A DNA stretch of 64,000 bases from an uncultured Umboniibacter sp. (GTDB lineage Bacteria; Pseudomonadota; Gammaproteobacteria; Pseudomonadales; DSM-25080). A program made the translations under genes and the position numbers. This document shows positions 9,433 through 19,426 of the stretch, piece after piece (position 1 is the first letter of the stretch; each line of letters opens with the position of its first letter). The stretch is taken from positions 62,001 to 126,000 of the forward strand of contig NZ_CANMGY010000004.1 in NCBI RefSeq assembly GCF_947497555.1. Direction: 5' to 3'. The notes beneath the pieces were generated by a model that saw only the letters and a program-made list of their open reading frames with translations, did no database searches and was not told where the DNA came from.

Positions 9433-9449
9433 GTGTAATTTCATTACAT
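9433..9449. promoter_or_regulatory. HexR operator
   Basis: The 15-bp core TGTAATTTCATTACA (9434-9448) is a perfect palindrome around a 3-base centre and matches the known gammaproteobacterial HexR consensus tTGTAATwwwATTACa except for the central C and the outermost bases. It lies 15 bases before the hexR start codon and about 106 bases before the divergent nucleoside transporter gene, so it can serve both. Confidence 0.8.
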
Positions 9450-9554
9450 ATTAACGAAGAATAACCTCAAAGCAAGTAATTTTATTTCACTGTTGTATTG
9501 CCACTCTCCGTAGGTGGTTTAAACTATCGGAAACTTTCTCAGAGATAACCCTTA

Positions 9555-10811
9555 ATGGATTTGACCTTTTTACGCTCAATCGTAGGTATTATTTTCCTGT
9601 TAGTAGTGGCTTACTGTCTGTCTAGACACAAGAAAAGCATCAACTACCGGACAGTGATCTGCGCGTTCGTCCTGCAATTCTCCATTGGCGCTATGGTTTT
9701 GTGGTGGGAACCCGGTAAAGATCTACTGTTCGCGCTCTCCAATGGAGTAAGTAACGTCATTGCCTACGGTACCGAAGGCATCAGTTTTATCTTTGGACCA
9801 GAAATAGCTGCGGGCGGCGACGGCAGCATCGGCTTCGTATTTGCCTTCATGGTGCTTCCGATGATCATCTTTATCTCATCACTTATTGCTGTACTCTATT
9901 ATATTGGCCTGATGGAATGGGTGATTCGCCTCCTTGGGGGCGCACTTCAACGGATCATCAAGACGAGTCGACCTGAATCCCTGTCTGCAGCCGCGAATAT
10001 ATTCGTCGGTCAGACCGAAGCACCGCTCGTAGTGAAACCGTTCCTACCCACTATGACTCGTTCCGAGCTCTTTGCGGTGATGGTCGGCGGTCTTTCTACG
10101 GTAGCAGGATCCATTATTGCTGGCTTACTAGCTGTGGGTATTGAACTTAAGTTTTTAATCGCAGCAAGCTTCATGGCGGCTCCAGGCAGCCTATTGATGG
10201 CAAAACTTATTCTTCCTGAAACGGAGACGCCAAAGGAGAGCTTAGCTGAACTAGAGCAACCAGAGGATGGACCGGTTAACGTTATCGATGCCGCAGCTTC
10301 AGGTGCTGCGAGTGGTCTTCATCTAGCGGCGAATGTTGGCGCGATGGTACTCGCCTTCGTCTCACTCATTGCGCTGCTAAACGGTTTTTTAGGATGGTTT
10401 GGCGATGTGACTGGCGTTGCGAACTTCCTAGCTATCGATGCGCTGAGTATGGATTATCTCTTAGGTAAGTTATTTCAGCCTGTGACCTGGCTACTGGGTG
10501 TACCGTGGGACGAAGCGGCAATTGCTGGAAGTTTTATTGGCCAGAAAATTGTCATTAACGAGTTTGTCGCCTACCTCGAATTCGCTCAAGTGAAAGAAAC
10601 GCTAAGCCTAAATACTCAGGTAATTGTTACGTTCGCACTATGTGGTTTTGCGAATTTTTCAAGTATTGCAATTCTCGTTGGCGGTATTGGCGGTATGGCA
10701 CCCTCTCGTCGTCATGAGATTGCCAAGCTTGGTCTACTTGCGGTGACGGCAGCAACTTTGGCGAACTTGATGAGTGCAACACTTGCTGGTTTCTTCATGA
10801 CACTGTCTTAG
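9555..10811 (+). CDS. NupC/CNT-family nucleoside transporter
   Basis: A 418-residue concentrative nucleoside transporter. Recognisable blocks are the VFGQTEAPL-like [15 protein letters not shown], which contributes to the nucleoside site in CNT proteins, and the later [15 protein letters not shown], which is nearly invariant in the family. About ten helices are visible. It should import nucleosides across the inner membrane with Na+ or H+. It diverges from hexR, and the HexR operator lies between them, so its expression may be tied to sugar-acid flux. The ATG follows a modest GAGA. The next gene converges. Confidence 0.9.
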   Translation: MDLTFLRSIVGIIFLLVVAYCLSRHKKSINYRTVICAFVLQFSIGAMVLWWEPGKDLLFALSNGVSNVIAYGTEGISFIFGPEIAAGGDGSIGFVFAFMVLPMIIFISSLIAVLYYIGLMEWVIRLLGGALQRIIKTSRPESLSAAANIFVGQTEAPLVVKPFLPTMTRSELFAVMVGGLSTVAGSIIAGLLAVGIELKFLIAASFMAAPGSLLMAKLILPETETPKESLAELEQPEDGPVNVIDAAASGAASGLHLAANVGAMVLAFVSLIALLNGFLGWFGDVTGVANFLAIDALSMDYLLGKLFQPVTWLLGVPWDEAAIAGSFIGQKIVINEFVAYLEFAQVKETLSLNTQVIVTFALCGFANFSSIAILVGGIGGMAPSRRHEIAKLGLLAVTAATLANLMSATLAGFFMTLS

Positions 10812-10820
10812 CTCGATACT

Positions 10821-10864
10821 TTTGTTTGTCACTGGAGACACGACCTCGTCTCTAGTGACACAAA
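10821..10864. terminator. Strong hairpin between convergent genes
   Basis: TGTCACTGGAGAC (10827-10839) pairs with GTCTCTAGTGACA (10848-10860) over 13 bp with one wobble and an 8-base loop. TTTG and CAAA extend it past a two-base bulge. There is no clear T-run on either side, so termination is inferred from position. Confidence 0.5.
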
Positions 10865-10912
10865 TCAACGATTAAACGCATCCGTATCAACCCTATAGCG
10901 CCCAATTTAGCC

Positions 10913-11755
10913 CTAAGACTTAACCCCTAACTCTCTTAACCGCTCAAGCAAATAGCTAGCCTGGGTGTAGCGCTCTGATAACTGTACTTCCGCCCTAGGG
11001 TGTAAGAACAGTGGAAGAGATATACGCGATTGAGTAGCCGCCTCACCAACGGGGTTAACCACTCGATGAGTGGTTGATGGGAAGTACCCCCCAGACGCTT
11101 CCTGCAGCATATCGCCAATATTAATAACCAGATAGCCAAACTCGCAGGGAACGTCCAGCCATTCATTTTCCTTCGTTAACACTTGAAGACCGGGCTCATT
11201 GGCTGCTGGAAGGATGGTTAAGAGGTTGATATCTTCATGTGCCGCCGCCCGAATAGCGTCAGGCTCTTCATCGCCAGACAGCGGCGGGTAATGCAACACG
11301 CGTAACAACGTATTTGGAGTATCTTTAATCATGGTCGCCAGCGGCTCTAAATACTTATCGGCTACCTCAACGGGAGAATTGTCCTCTACCCAGTTTAGAA
11401 GCTCCGCAGCCAGCTCTGAAGCCTGCTCATAGTAGGATAAGATTTCATCGCTCAAATGTACCGGAATTCTGCCCCATGGATACACGTGATAATATTCCTT
11501 TAGATCCTTCTTGCGAGCGCCCTTTGCCGTTTCAGAAATTACCTTAGAGAAATAGCCATCCTGTTTCTCAGGATCAAATTCATAATTGAACTTATCATCA
11601 CTCAAGAAGAATTCGTACCAACGATCATAGATGGATTGAACAAGCTGTTTACTAATCGGGTGGTTTACTAACACACCGAAGCCGGTTTCTCTCAGTGATT
11701 CTACAAAACGTTGAGCAGCGTCTGCTGACCGATAGTCAACTACAGGGATCTGCAT
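10913..11755 (-). CDS. Isopenicillin N synthase-family Fe(II)/2-oxoglutarate-type oxygenase
   Basis: A 280-residue protein of the isopenicillin N synthase-like dioxygenase family. Iron ligands are visible as His and Asp in AAHEDINLLT and His in TTHRVVNP, followed by RISLPLF, where the Arg-x-Ser pair usually holds the 2-oxoglutarate carboxylate. The start MQIPVVDYRS is a typical N terminus (I-P-V-V-D) and follows AAGGAAG. Many such genes act in plant-hormone, antibiotic or purine metabolism; the substrate here is unknown. It lies just after hutH on the same strand, but a 144-base gap makes co-transcription uncertain. Confidence 0.8.
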   Translation of the reverse strand: MQIPVVDYRSADAAQRFVESLRETGFGVLVNHPISKQLVQSIYDRWYEFFLSDDKFNYEFDPEKQDGYFSKVISETAKGARKKDLKEYYHVYPWGRIPVHLSDEILSYYEQASELAAELLNWVEDNSPVEVADKYLEPLATMIKDTPNTLLRVLHYPPLSGDEEPDAIRAAAHEDINLLTILPAANEPGLQVLTKENEWLDVPCEFGYLVINIGDMLQEASGGYFPSTTHRVVNPVGEAATQSRISLPLFLHPRAEVQLSERYTQASYLLERLRELGVKS

Positions 11756-11899
11756 GGTTCTTCCTTATTTCTGGAGATTTCTAGTGTCAAATGATTACGC
11801 TGACGCAAAGATCACCCTGCGCCAACAATTAACCAGATTATAAACCAAATCCAGAGGGTTTGGCGCACAGCCTCACTAACTCTGCGGTCATATTACAGC

Positions 11900-13432
11900 T
11901 TATGTCAGCGAGCTAAAAAGCTGTTTTTCCAAAAATGGCAGATACGCCCCCGCTTCAATCAAGGTCTGAGCGTCAGCAATATCGGGTGCAAAGTAGCGAT
12001 CCTTATCGTAGAAGGGAACCACATTACGCAGTAACGCCTTTCCCGCTTCAATCTGCTCACTACTTTTGAGCGGCGCTCTAAAGTCTAAGCCCTGAGCAAC
12101 GGAAAGTAGCTCTACCGCCAAGATACCTGCCGTGTTCGTATTCATATCCCTCAGTCTTCGCCCTGCGTAAGTAGCCATCGAAACGTGATCTTCCTGGTTA
12201 GCCGAGGTTGGCAGCGAATCCACTGACGAGGGGTGCGCTAAGCTCTTATTTTCACTGGCTAATGCCGCTGCGGTGACTTGCGCTATCATGAACCCAGAAT
12301 TAACACCGCCATTGTCTACCAAGAACGGTGGCAAGCCCGATAAATTCGAATCGATCAATAACGCCATTCGACGCTCGGACAGCGCACCGATTTCTGCAAT
12401 CGCGAGCGCGATATTATCGGCAGCCATGGCTACCGGTTCGGCGTGGAAATTACCGCCAGAAATAAATTCATCATCCTCGGCAAATACTAGCGGATTATCG
12501 GAGACTCCATTCGCCTCGACATGCAAGATCTTAGCCGCATTTTCTAGCTGTTGAAGACACGCCCCCATCACCTGTGGTTGACAGCGAAGCGAGTATGGAT
12601 CCTGAACCTTTTGACAGTCGATATGTGCCTCGCCCAGCTCACTGGAACCCAGAAGACGGCGATATATTGCCGCGGTAGCGATTTGTGCCTCATGGCCACG
12701 TGCCAGATGTATGCGCTCATCAAAGGGCCTACGGGAGCCCATAGCGGCGTCTACGCACATCGCGCCGGTAACCATCGCTGCCGCAAAGTTATCTTCGGCC
12801 CCAAATAACCCCATTAATGCAAACGCGGTTGATGCTTGGGTACCGTTGAGCAATGCCAGCCCCTCTTTAGGCGCTAGGCTAATTGGTTTGAGGCCTGCCA
12901 ATACCAGCCCGTCCTTCGCTGGTAGACGTTCGCCATCAACAATAACCTCACCTTCGCCCAATAGAACAATACTCATATGAGCCAGTGGCGCCAGATCACC
13001 TGAGGCGCCAACTGACCCCTTCTCTGGAATGGCTGGATAGACCTCGTGATTCACCAATTGCGTTAGCGCTTCGATTACTTGTAGGCGAATACCTGAGAAA
13101 CCGCGTGCTAGCGAGTTGATCTTAAGCACCATCAAGAGACGAACCATTTCCGGGGCCATTAGATTGCCAACGCCTGCGGCATGCGACAGCACGATGGAGC
13201 GCTGGAGCAGTTCAAGATCTTCCTCTGCTATCGTAGTGTTCGCGAGCAACCCGAAACCGGTATTCACACCATACACGGTTCGTCCCTCGGTGATGACACG
13301 CTGCACAGCGTCAGCCGACGCATTGACAGCGGCAAAACAGCTTTCGGCTAATTTAATCTGCACACGATTGCGAGCTATAAAGCGTAAATCGGATAACGTC
13401 AATTCTCCGGGAGTGATTAGAAATTCCTGCAT
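11900..13432 (-). CDS. hutH: Histidine ammonia-lyase
   Basis: A 510-residue enzyme that deaminates L-histidine to trans-urocanate, the first step of histidine degradation. The Ala143-Ser144-Gly145 triad in [15 protein letters not shown] cyclises to the MIO electrophile; YGVNTGFG near residue 54 and the QEDHVSMAT block near the C-terminal part are also conserved. Length fits HutH (about 510). The start codon lies one base after the hutU stop, so the genes form a tight operon hutC-hutU-hutH. It would be induced by urocanate through HutC. Confidence 0.95.
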   Translation of the reverse strand: MQEFLITPGELTLSDLRFIARNRVQIKLAESCFAAVNASADAVQRVITEGRTVYGVNTGFGLLANTTIAEEDLELLQRSIVLSHAAGVGNLMAPEMVRLLMVLKINSLARGFSGIRLQVIEALTQLVNHEVYPAIPEKGSVGASGDLAPLAHMSIVLLGEGEVIVDGERLPAKDGLVLAGLKPISLAPKEGLALLNGTQASTAFALMGLFGAEDNFAAAMVTGAMCVDAAMGSRRPFDERIHLARGHEAQIATAAIYRRLLGSSELGEAHIDCQKVQDPYSLRCQPQVMGACLQQLENAAKILHVEANGVSDNPLVFAEDDEFISGGNFHAEPVAMAADNIALAIAEIGALSERRMALLIDSNLSGLPPFLVDNGGVNSGFMIAQVTAAALASENKSLAHPSSVDSLPTSANQEDHVSMATYAGRRLRDMNTNTAGILAVELLSVAQGLDFRAPLKSSEQIEAGKALLRNVVPFYDKDRYFAPDIADAQTLIEAGAYLPFLEKQLFSSLT

Positions 13433-13433
13433 C

Positions 13434-15107
13434 TTATAGCCCCCCTAACATGGGTAAATCGAGGCCTTGCTCGCGGGCACATTGCTTGGCGATATCGTAT
13501 CCTGCATCCGCATGGCGCATGACCCCGGTGGCGGGATCATTCCACAGTACGCGTTTTACTCGTTCGGCGGCTTCATCGCTACCGTCACAAACAATCACTA
13601 CACCGGAGTGCTGGGAGTAACCCATACCTACCCCTCCGCCGTGATGCAAGGAAACCCACGTTGCACCGGATGCGGTGTTCAACAGCGCATTAAGAAGCGG
13701 CCAATCTGAGACCGCGTCGCTGCCATCCATCATGGCTTCAGTTTCTCGATTGGGACTCGCTACCGAACCCGAATCTAAGTGATCCCTACCAATAACAATC
13801 GGGGCTTCAAGCTCGCCGTCGGCAACCATTTGATTGAATGCGGCAGCTAAGCGCGCACGATCCTTCAAACCCACCCAACAGATTCTGGCCGGAAGCCCTT
13901 GGAAATTAATTCGCTCACGCGCCATATCTAACCAATTGTGAAGGTGCGGATCATCGGGAATCAGCTCTTTAACTTTCGCATCCGTCCGGTAAATATCCTC
14001 TGGGTTACCTGACAGCGCAACCCAACGAAACGGGCCAATCCCTTCACAAAATAATGGTCGAATATAAGCCGGTACGAACCCTGGAAAATCAAAGGCCGCA
14101 GTCACTCCCATGTCCTTGGCCATCTGACGGATATTATTTCCGTAGTCAACGACTGCTGAGCCAGCGCTCTGGAATCCCAGCATTGCCTCAACCTGCAGCG
14201 CCATCGACTGTTTGGCCGCCAGCATCACAGCCGCTTCGTTCTCAAGACGTTTCGCCACCGCCTCTGCCAAACTCCAGCCTTGAGGCAAATAGCCATTCAG
14301 CGGGTCATGTGCCGAGGTTTGATCGGTCACTACGTCCGGAATAACGCCTTGTTCGAGCAGATCAGGGTAGACATCCGCTGCGTTGGCACACAGCCCAATG
14401 CTGATTGCTCTGCCCGCTAACTTAGCCTGTTCAAGACGCTGTAAGGCATCGCTTAGGTTATCAGCCTGCTCGTCCAAATAACCGGTTCGAAGACGAAAAT
14501 CGATACGTTCCTGATCCACTTCTACCGCAAGCATCGAGAATCCAGCCATGGTTGCAGCAAGTGGCTGTGCACCACCCATACCGCCTAAGCCGCCGGTAAG
14601 GATCCATCGTCCAGCAGCACTACCATTGAAGTGCTGCTTTGCCATCGCAACAAAGGTCTCGTAGGTTCCTTGAACGATGCCCTGTGAGCCAATATAAATC
14701 CATGACCCCGCTGTCATCTGCCCATACATGGCCAGTCCCCTCTTATCGAGCTCATTGAAATGTTCCCAATTGGCCCAAGCTGGCACAAGATTTGAGTTGG
14801 CGATGAGTACCCGCGGCGCATTCGCATGCGTGGTAAACACCCCTACTGGCTTACCCGATTGAACCAGCAGTGTTTGCTCGTCAGTCAAACGCTGCAGCAC
14901 ATCAATAATTCGATCATAACTCTCCCAATCGCGGGCAGCTCGACCAATTCCGCCGTAAACTACCAATTCCTGTGGTTTCTCGGCAACGTCAGGGTGGAGG
15001 TTATTCATTAACATCCGCATCGCCGCCTCCGTTTGCCAAGATTGGCAAGTACGAACGCTACCAGTTGGAGATTTTATTATTCGATTATTATCAATTCGCG
15101 TATTCAT
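13434..15107 (-). CDS. hutU: Urocanate hydratase
   Basis: A 557-residue enzyme converting urocanate to 4-imidazolone-5-propionate with tightly bound NAD. The protein shows the glycine-rich [17 protein letters not shown] block near residue 170 that binds NAD, and the [16 protein letters not shown] segment near residue 490. Length matches the family (about 555). It begins eight bases after hutC ends and stops one base before hutH begins, so it is the middle gene of the operon. Confidence 0.96.
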   Translation of the reverse strand: MNTRIDNNRIIKSPTGSVRTCQSWQTEAAMRMLMNNLHPDVAEKPQELVVYGGIGRAARDWESYDRIIDVLQRLTDEQTLLVQSGKPVGVFTTHANAPRVLIANSNLVPAWANWEHFNELDKRGLAMYGQMTAGSWIYIGSQGIVQGTYETFVAMAKQHFNGSAAGRWILTGGLGGMGGAQPLAATMAGFSMLAVEVDQERIDFRLRTGYLDEQADNLSDALQRLEQAKLAGRAISIGLCANAADVYPDLLEQGVIPDVVTDQTSAHDPLNGYLPQGWSLAEAVAKRLENEAAVMLAAKQSMALQVEAMLGFQSAGSAVVDYGNNIRQMAKDMGVTAAFDFPGFVPAYIRPLFCEGIGPFRWVALSGNPEDIYRTDAKVKELIPDDPHLHNWLDMARERINFQGLPARICWVGLKDRARLAAAFNQMVADGELEAPIVIGRDHLDSGSVASPNRETEAMMDGSDAVSDWPLLNALLNTASGATWVSLHHGGGVGMGYSQHSGVVIVCDGSDEAAERVKRVLWNDPATGVMRHADAGYDIAKQCAREQGLDLPMLGGL

Positions 15108-15115
15108 GATATGTC

Positions 15116-15820
15116 CTAGCTATAGTCTAAGTCGGCGCTAAGCTTGTAGCGCTCTCCGGGGTAGATGAGTTCAGCAAGTGACACAATGCCACTGCGACTC
15201 GCAGTAATTCGTTCTATTTGAAGGCAGGCTGTACCCGCTGAAATTTCTAGATTTTCGGCCGCAATCTCGCTCGCGCTTACTGCACTAATGGTTGAGGATG
15301 CTGACTGCAATGGTGAAACCTCACTCAGGTAGGCATTGGGAGTCATTAGCACGAAGTCCTGCTGCAAATACTCGGGAATCGCTGAGCGCTTAACATAACG
15401 TTGCTCCCACTGCAGCGGACGATCATTTTGACAGTGTACGATGCTGGAATAGAACACCTGTTCGCCTGGTGCCAACTCAAATAAATTGGCGATGTGAGCG
15501 CTCGGATCGCGCTCCTCTAAAACCAGCAATCGTGCTTGATAGCGATGCCCTAGCGCTGTGATTTCCTCAGCGATATTTCGCACTGACATGGTAGAACCCG
15601 ACGCTGCAAGGTCTCGAACGAAGGTTCCCTTGCCTCGAATACGGGTGACGACATTGGTTGCCAAGAGTGCCTCAAGTGCCTTGCGAGCAGTCATTCTGCT
15701 CACATCGAACTGGATCGCCAGCTCATTCTCCGATGGCACTCGATCATGACTGACCAGCAAACCCTGCTCGATTTGTGTCAGAATGTGTTCTTTAATTCGT
15801 TGATAATGCGGTGCATTCAT
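15116..15820 (-). CDS. hutC: HutC, GntR-family histidine-utilisation repressor
   Basis: A 234-residue regulator with a GntR winged helix at residues 5-70 ([23 protein letters not shown], core [10 protein letters not shown]) and a UTRA ligand domain from about 90 to 230. HutC represses hut genes and is released by urocanate. It is the first gene of the leftward hut operon and diverges from hutI; the palindrome at 15852-15865 in the gap matches the known HutC operator. The ATG start is 32 bases from that operator, consistent with autoregulation. Confidence 0.93.
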   Translation of the reverse strand: MNAPHYQRIKEHILTQIEQGLLVSHDRVPSENELAIQFDVSRMTARKALEALLATNVVTRIRGKGTFVRDLAASGSTMSVRNIAEEITALGHRYQARLLVLEERDPSAHIANLFELAPGEQVFYSSIVHCQNDRPLQWEQRYVKRSAIPEYLQQDFVLMTPNAYLSEVSPLQSASSTISAVSASEIAAENLEISAGTACLQIERITASRSGIVSLAELIYPGERYKLSADLDYS

Positions 15821-15851
15821 ATTAGAGCTTGATATCGTATTGTCGACTATG

Positions 15852-15865
15852 GTTGTATATACAAC
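15852..15865. promoter_or_regulatory. HutC operator
   Basis: GTTGTATATACAAC is a perfect 14-bp palindrome. It contains the TGTATATACA core known for HutC in Pseudomonas and other proteobacteria. It lies between hutC and hutI so one site can control both directions. Confidence 0.85.
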
Positions 15866-15891
15866 ACAATTTTAGTGAGTGCTGTCAAGTT

Positions 15892-17115
15892 ATGTTGTTT
15901 GATCTAATTATAAAAAATGCCAATCTTGCGCTGACGGGCAATGCGCTTAGCGCCACCGAATTGAATTGCCATTACGGTGCATCAATAGGCGTAAAAGACG
16001 GAATCATTATCGTAATCTGGCCAGCCGAAGAGGATATTGACGGCAGCGCAACCGAAGTTATCGACGCTACCGGGCAGTGGTTGCTTCCCGGATTGGTGGA
16101 CTGTCATACCCATTTAGTATTCGCCGGTAATCGTGCCGATGAATTCGCGCGTCGCGCGAGAGGCGAGAGTTATGAGCAAATTGCGGCAGCCGGGGGCGGC
16201 ATTCTATCCACCGTAAACGCCACTCGTAAAGCCAGTGAAGACGAGCTCTTCGAAGCGAGTGTAATTCGCGCTAAAGCACTCGTCAGTCAGGGAGTTACCC
16301 ATCTCGAAATTAAATCGGGCTACGGACTCGATTGGGAGAACGAGGCCAAAATGCTCCGGGTCGCAAAGCGAATATCGAGCGAACTCAACATTGAAATTAG
16401 CAGTACCTACTTAGGTGCTCATGCCCTGCCCCCTGAATATCGTTCCAATCGTACTGGCTACGTCGATGCAATTTGCACTGAGCATATCCCCAAAATAGCT
16501 CAGCTCAAGCTCGCTGAGACTGTTGATATGTTCTGTGAGGGAATTGGTTTTAGCGAGGCTGAATGCGAGCGCATCATAAAAGTTGCTAAGTCATTGGGCC
16601 TGAAGGTTAAAGCGCACGCTGAGCAGCTCAGCCATTCGGGCGGTGCTGCGTTAATAGCTAAGCACCAGGGGTTGTCGGCCGATCATATTGAATATTTGAG
16701 CGTCACCGACGTTCAAGCCATGGCTAAGAACGACGTCGTTGGCGTACTCCTTCCAGGGGCTTTCTATACGCTCAAAGACACGCAAAAACCACCTATAAAG
16801 AGTTTGCGTCAAGAGGGCGTGGTCCTCGCGGTTGCGACGGATTTAAACCCGGGCAGTTCGCCCATTGGCTCGCTACTATTAGTCGCCAATATGGCGGTGA
16901 ATCAGTTTGATCTAAGCATTGAGGAGGCGCTTTGGGGGATCACGCTGCGCGCAGCTAAAGCGCTTGGGTTGCAGGATAGCCGAGGCAGCATCGCCGTGGG
17001 TAAACGCGCTGATCTCTGCCTTTGGCCCATTGATACCCCAGAGCAGCTAATTGTTGAAATTGGCTTACACCGCCCAACGAAAATGTGGAGTGCGGGTCAG
17101 GAGATTAAGCTATGA
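15892..17115 (+). CDS. hutI: Imidazolonepropionase
   Basis: A 407-residue amidohydrolase when started at the ATG of MLFDLIIKNANLAL. An in-frame ORF extends 21 codons upstream, but it would cover the HutC operator and has no family similarity, so the ATG is preferred; the ribosome binding site there is weak. Metal-site residues are seen in DCHTHLVFAG, in HAEQLSHSGG and in ATDLNPGSSP. The enzyme opens the imidazolone ring to N-formimino-L-glutamate, the third step of histidine breakdown. It overlaps hutG by four bases (ATGA). Confidence 0.94.
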   Translation: MLFDLIIKNANLALTGNALSATELNCHYGASIGVKDGIIIVIWPAEEDIDGSATEVIDATGQWLLPGLVDCHTHLVFAGNRADEFARRARGESYEQIAAAGGGILSTVNATRKASEDELFEASVIRAKALVSQGVTHLEIKSGYGLDWENEAKMLRVAKRISSELNIEISSTYLGAHALPPEYRSNRTGYVDAICTEHIPKIAQLKLAETVDMFCEGIGFSEAECERIIKVAKSLGLKVKAHAEQLSHSGGAALIAKHQGLSADHIEYLSVTDVQAMAKNDVVGVLLPGAFYTLKDTQKPPIKSLRQEGVVLAVATDLNPGSSPIGSLLLVANMAVNQFDLSIEEALWGITLRAAKALGLQDSRGSIAVGKRADLCLWPIDTPEQLIVEIGLHRPTKMWSAGQEIKL

Positions 17116-18035
17116 ACTTCGACTGGCAAGGACGAATAGATACTGAGGATGGTCCCCTAGCAGAGCGATGGCATCAGCGTATGAATACGATTCGCGAACC
17201 TAATGCCAAAACACTCGCCTTACTTGGTTTTAAAACGGACGAAGGCGTGGCGAGGAATAAAGGCAGAATTGGCGCCAAAGACGGTCCTAATGCGCTCCGT
17301 GCTGCGGCCGCTAATCTGCCTGTTAGTCATCCCATTAACCTCCGAGATGATGGCGACATAGCGGTTCAAGGAAGTGACCTAGAGAGCGCTCAAGCTGATG
17401 TAGGCAACTGGGTCGCCAACAAGCTTCGCTGCAATGAATTCCCGCTGGTCATTGGCGGTGGTCATGAAATTGCCTATGCGAGTTACCTGGGTTGGCGAAA
17501 TTGGGCGGCGGGAGCTCGTACTTTGGGAATTATCAACCTTGACGCCCATTTGGACCTCCGCAAGCCCAATCCACAGGGTTCTTCCGGTACGCCCTTTTAC
17601 CAAATAGCCCAGTCGATGGAACGCGATAATCAACCGTTTAAATACTGGGTGCTGGGCGCCAGCGAAGTCGCGAATACCACTGCGCTCTTCAACCGCGCAG
17701 CAGACTTAGGCGTGAGGGTAAACTATGACAGTGAGTTGAATTTGAGCAGCCTAGACCATCTTGAGGCGGATATTCTTGAGTTCTGCAAGACGGTAGACGA
17801 TATCTACCTCACCATTGATCTAGACGTACTTCAGGCCGCGTTTATGCCCGCTGTCAGCGCACCTGCTGCTGGCGGCTTAAGTTTGGCGATTGTCGAACGG
17901 CTCATCGCACAGGTGATGACCAGTGGCAAAGTGAGGTTAGCAGACTTAGCTGAGTTGAACCCCGTCTATGATATTGACGGTTTAGGCGCAAAAACGGCTG
18001 CCCGATTACTCTATCGGATCAGCCGTTATCTGTAG
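17112..18035 (+). CDS. hutG: Formimidoylglutamase (arginase family)
   Basis: A 307-residue ureohydrolase-family enzyme. Mn ligands appear in GGGHE, in NLDAHLDLR and in TIDLDVLQ. Together with the hut context this identifies the enzyme that splits N-formimino-L-glutamate into glutamate and formamide, giving a four-step pathway without HutF. AGGAGA before the ATG, which overlaps the hutI stop, shows translational coupling. It is followed by a hairpin shared with the convergent eda. Confidence 0.92.
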   Translation: MNFDWQGRIDTEDGPLAERWHQRMNTIREPNAKTLALLGFKTDEGVARNKGRIGAKDGPNALRAAAANLPVSHPINLRDDGDIAVQGSDLESAQADVGNWVANKLRCNEFPLVIGGGHEIAYASYLGWRNWAAGARTLGIINLDAHLDLRKPNPQGSSGTPFYQIAQSMERDNQPFKYWVLGASEVANTTALFNRAADLGVRVNYDSELNLSSLDHLEADILEFCKTVDDIYLTIDLDVLQAAFMPAVSAPAAGGLSLAIVERLIAQVMTSGKVRLADLAELNPVYDIDGLGAKTAARLLYRISRYL

Positions 18036-18047
18036 CGATATGCCATT

Positions 18048-18073
18048 ATCTAGCAAATTTTCTTTTGCTAGAT
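18048..18073. terminator. Hairpin between convergent hutG and eda
   Basis: A perfect 10-bp stem, ATCTAGCAAA with TTTGCTAGAT, encloses six bases. No T-run follows on either strand. Its position between two convergent operons suggests a terminator or an RNA end-protecting hairpin. Confidence 0.5.
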
Positions 18074-18089
18074 GGACACGTGTTGAAGT

Positions 18090-18716
18090 TTAGAGCGTGC
18101 ACGCCGCTACGGCTTGCTTAGCCGCTTCGGTGATGGCTGACCAGTTACCCGCTGTAATATTCGCGTTATCAACCATCCAGCTACCACCTACACAAACCAC
18201 ATTTGGTAGTGCCAGGAAGTCCTTGGCATTAGCCGGTCCAACCCCTCCCGTTGGGCAGAACTTAATATCAGCTAAAGGTCCACTCATGGCCTTAAGAAGA
18301 CTGACGCCGCCTACCACAGTAGCGGGGAAAAGCTTGACGACCTCAAAACCATATTCGGCCATCTTCATTGCTTCTGAAGGCGTAGCGACGCCCGGCACAA
18401 ACGGCACTGGCCCCTTGCTCACCACATCGGCTAGCGCCGAAGTACAGCCTGGGCTAACACCAAATTGTGCGCCGGCGGCAACCGCGGCATGCCATTCAGC
18501 TTCAGTGCGAACGCTACCCACGCCAACCACGGCATCAGGGACGTTAGCGCGAATTGCCTCGATGGCACCCAATGCTGCATCGGATCTCAACGTAACTTCC
18601 AATACCTTAATTCCACCCTCAACCAGGGCGTTGGCAAGGGGTACAGCGTCTTCTACACGCTCAATAACTAATACCGGCAGCACTTTGGCGGCCAGCAACA
18701 ATGACTTACTATCCAT
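18090..18716 (-). CDS. eda: 2-keto-3-deoxy-6-phosphogluconate aldolase
   Basis: A 208-residue class I aldolase. Lys128 in EVVKLFPAT forms the Schiff base, and LEVTLRS near residue 39 and FCPTGGVGPAN near 152 are family signatures. It cleaves KDPG to pyruvate and glyceraldehyde-3-phosphate, the last step of the Entner-Doudoroff pathway. It is the fourth gene of edd-zwf-pgl-eda, starting ten bases after pgl with an AAGAGAG binding site. A long open frame on the opposite strand of this gene is a codon-usage shadow. Confidence 0.96.
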   Translation of the reverse strand: MDSKSLLLAAKVLPVLVIERVEDAVPLANALVEGGIKVLEVTLRSDAALGAIEAIRANVPDAVVGVGSVRTEAEWHAAVAAGAQFGVSPGCTSALADVVSKGPVPFVPGVATPSEAMKMAEYGFEVVKLFPATVVGGVSLLKAMSGPLADIKFCPTGGVGPANAKDFLALPNVVCVGGSWMVDNANITAGNWSAITEAAKQAVAACTL

Positions 18717-18726
18717 GAATACTCTC

Positions 18727-19422
18727 TTATTTTGTCCAATAGGCGGTAACGGAGTGAGCGTCGCGAATTAAAGCTCGGATTGGCATTTCATTCACCGCAC
18801 CGACCCCACACGCTTGCTCGAATACTTTTCGCTTCTCATCCCCTGCCATCAGTAACATACGCACTGGGCAGTTACTCAAGTAGGCGTAGCTAACGGTTAG
18901 GCGCTGAAGGTTTGCACCCGTGACTTCAGATTGTTTTGCCGTCACCGCACACACTGGTGCAGCAGTTGGTGATAATGCTTCGTCTAAGCCCTGAGCATCG
19001 GGAAACCAACTCGCGGTATGGCCATCACTGCCCATGCCAATAATGGCGCAGTCGGGCGTGTTCAGATCTCGCCAGGCTAGAGCGCGATCCGCGGCAACAG
19101 CTTCGAGCTCACCCGCTTGAAATAGAGGCCAAAAAGTAGCCGTACTCGCTTTGTTAACCAGCAGCGTGGCACGAATCATTGCCTCATTACTGGCCGGATG
19201 ATCAAGCGGTACAAAACGGTCATCGACCATGACGATATCCACTTTATCCCACGGTAAGTCGAGTTGACTCAACGCCTGATAAAGCGCCTTAGGTGAGTTG
19301 CCACCCGACACCGCAAAGCAGCCGCGGCCACGTTCCTGAATAGCATCGATTAACGACTCACCAATGACTTCAATCAGGGCAGCTAACTGCTCGTCAACCG
19401 ATGAAAATTCAATAATCGCCAT
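18727..19422 (-). CDS. pgl: 6-phosphogluconolactonase
   Basis: A 231-residue lactonase of the DevB/SOL type when started at MAIIEFSSVDEQ. The open frame continues 71 codons into zwf, but that part has no family similarity; the chosen ATG lies four bases after the zwf stop with GAGGA inside the zwf end. Signatures are SGGNSPKALYQAL near residue 45 and MGSDGHTASWFPD near 130. It hydrolyses the product of Zwf to 6-phosphogluconate, the substrate of Edd. Confidence 0.93.
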   Translation of the reverse strand: MAIIEFSSVDEQLAALIEVIGESLIDAIQERGRGCFAVSGGNSPKALYQALSQLDLPWDKVDIVMVDDRFVPLDHPASNEAMIRATLLVNKASTATFWPLFQAGELEAVAADRALAWRDLNTPDCAIIGMGSDGHTASWFPDAQGLDEALSPTAAPVCAVTAKQSEVTGANLQRLTVSYAYLSNCPVRMLLMAGDEKRKVFEQACGVGAVNEMPIRALIRDAHSVTAYWTK

Positions 19423-19426
19423 GAGA

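Noticed and set aside
11845-11863. Hairpin CCAAATCC-AGA-GGGTTTGG as hutH terminator
   Set aside because: The stem is short with a wobble and the following T-run on the minus strand is interrupted. It is too weak to list as a terminator.
18097-18771. A 224-codon open frame opposite eda
   Set aside because: It is the codon-usage shadow of eda, lacks a ribosome binding site, and its translation has the Ala/Ser/Thr-rich look of antisense frames.
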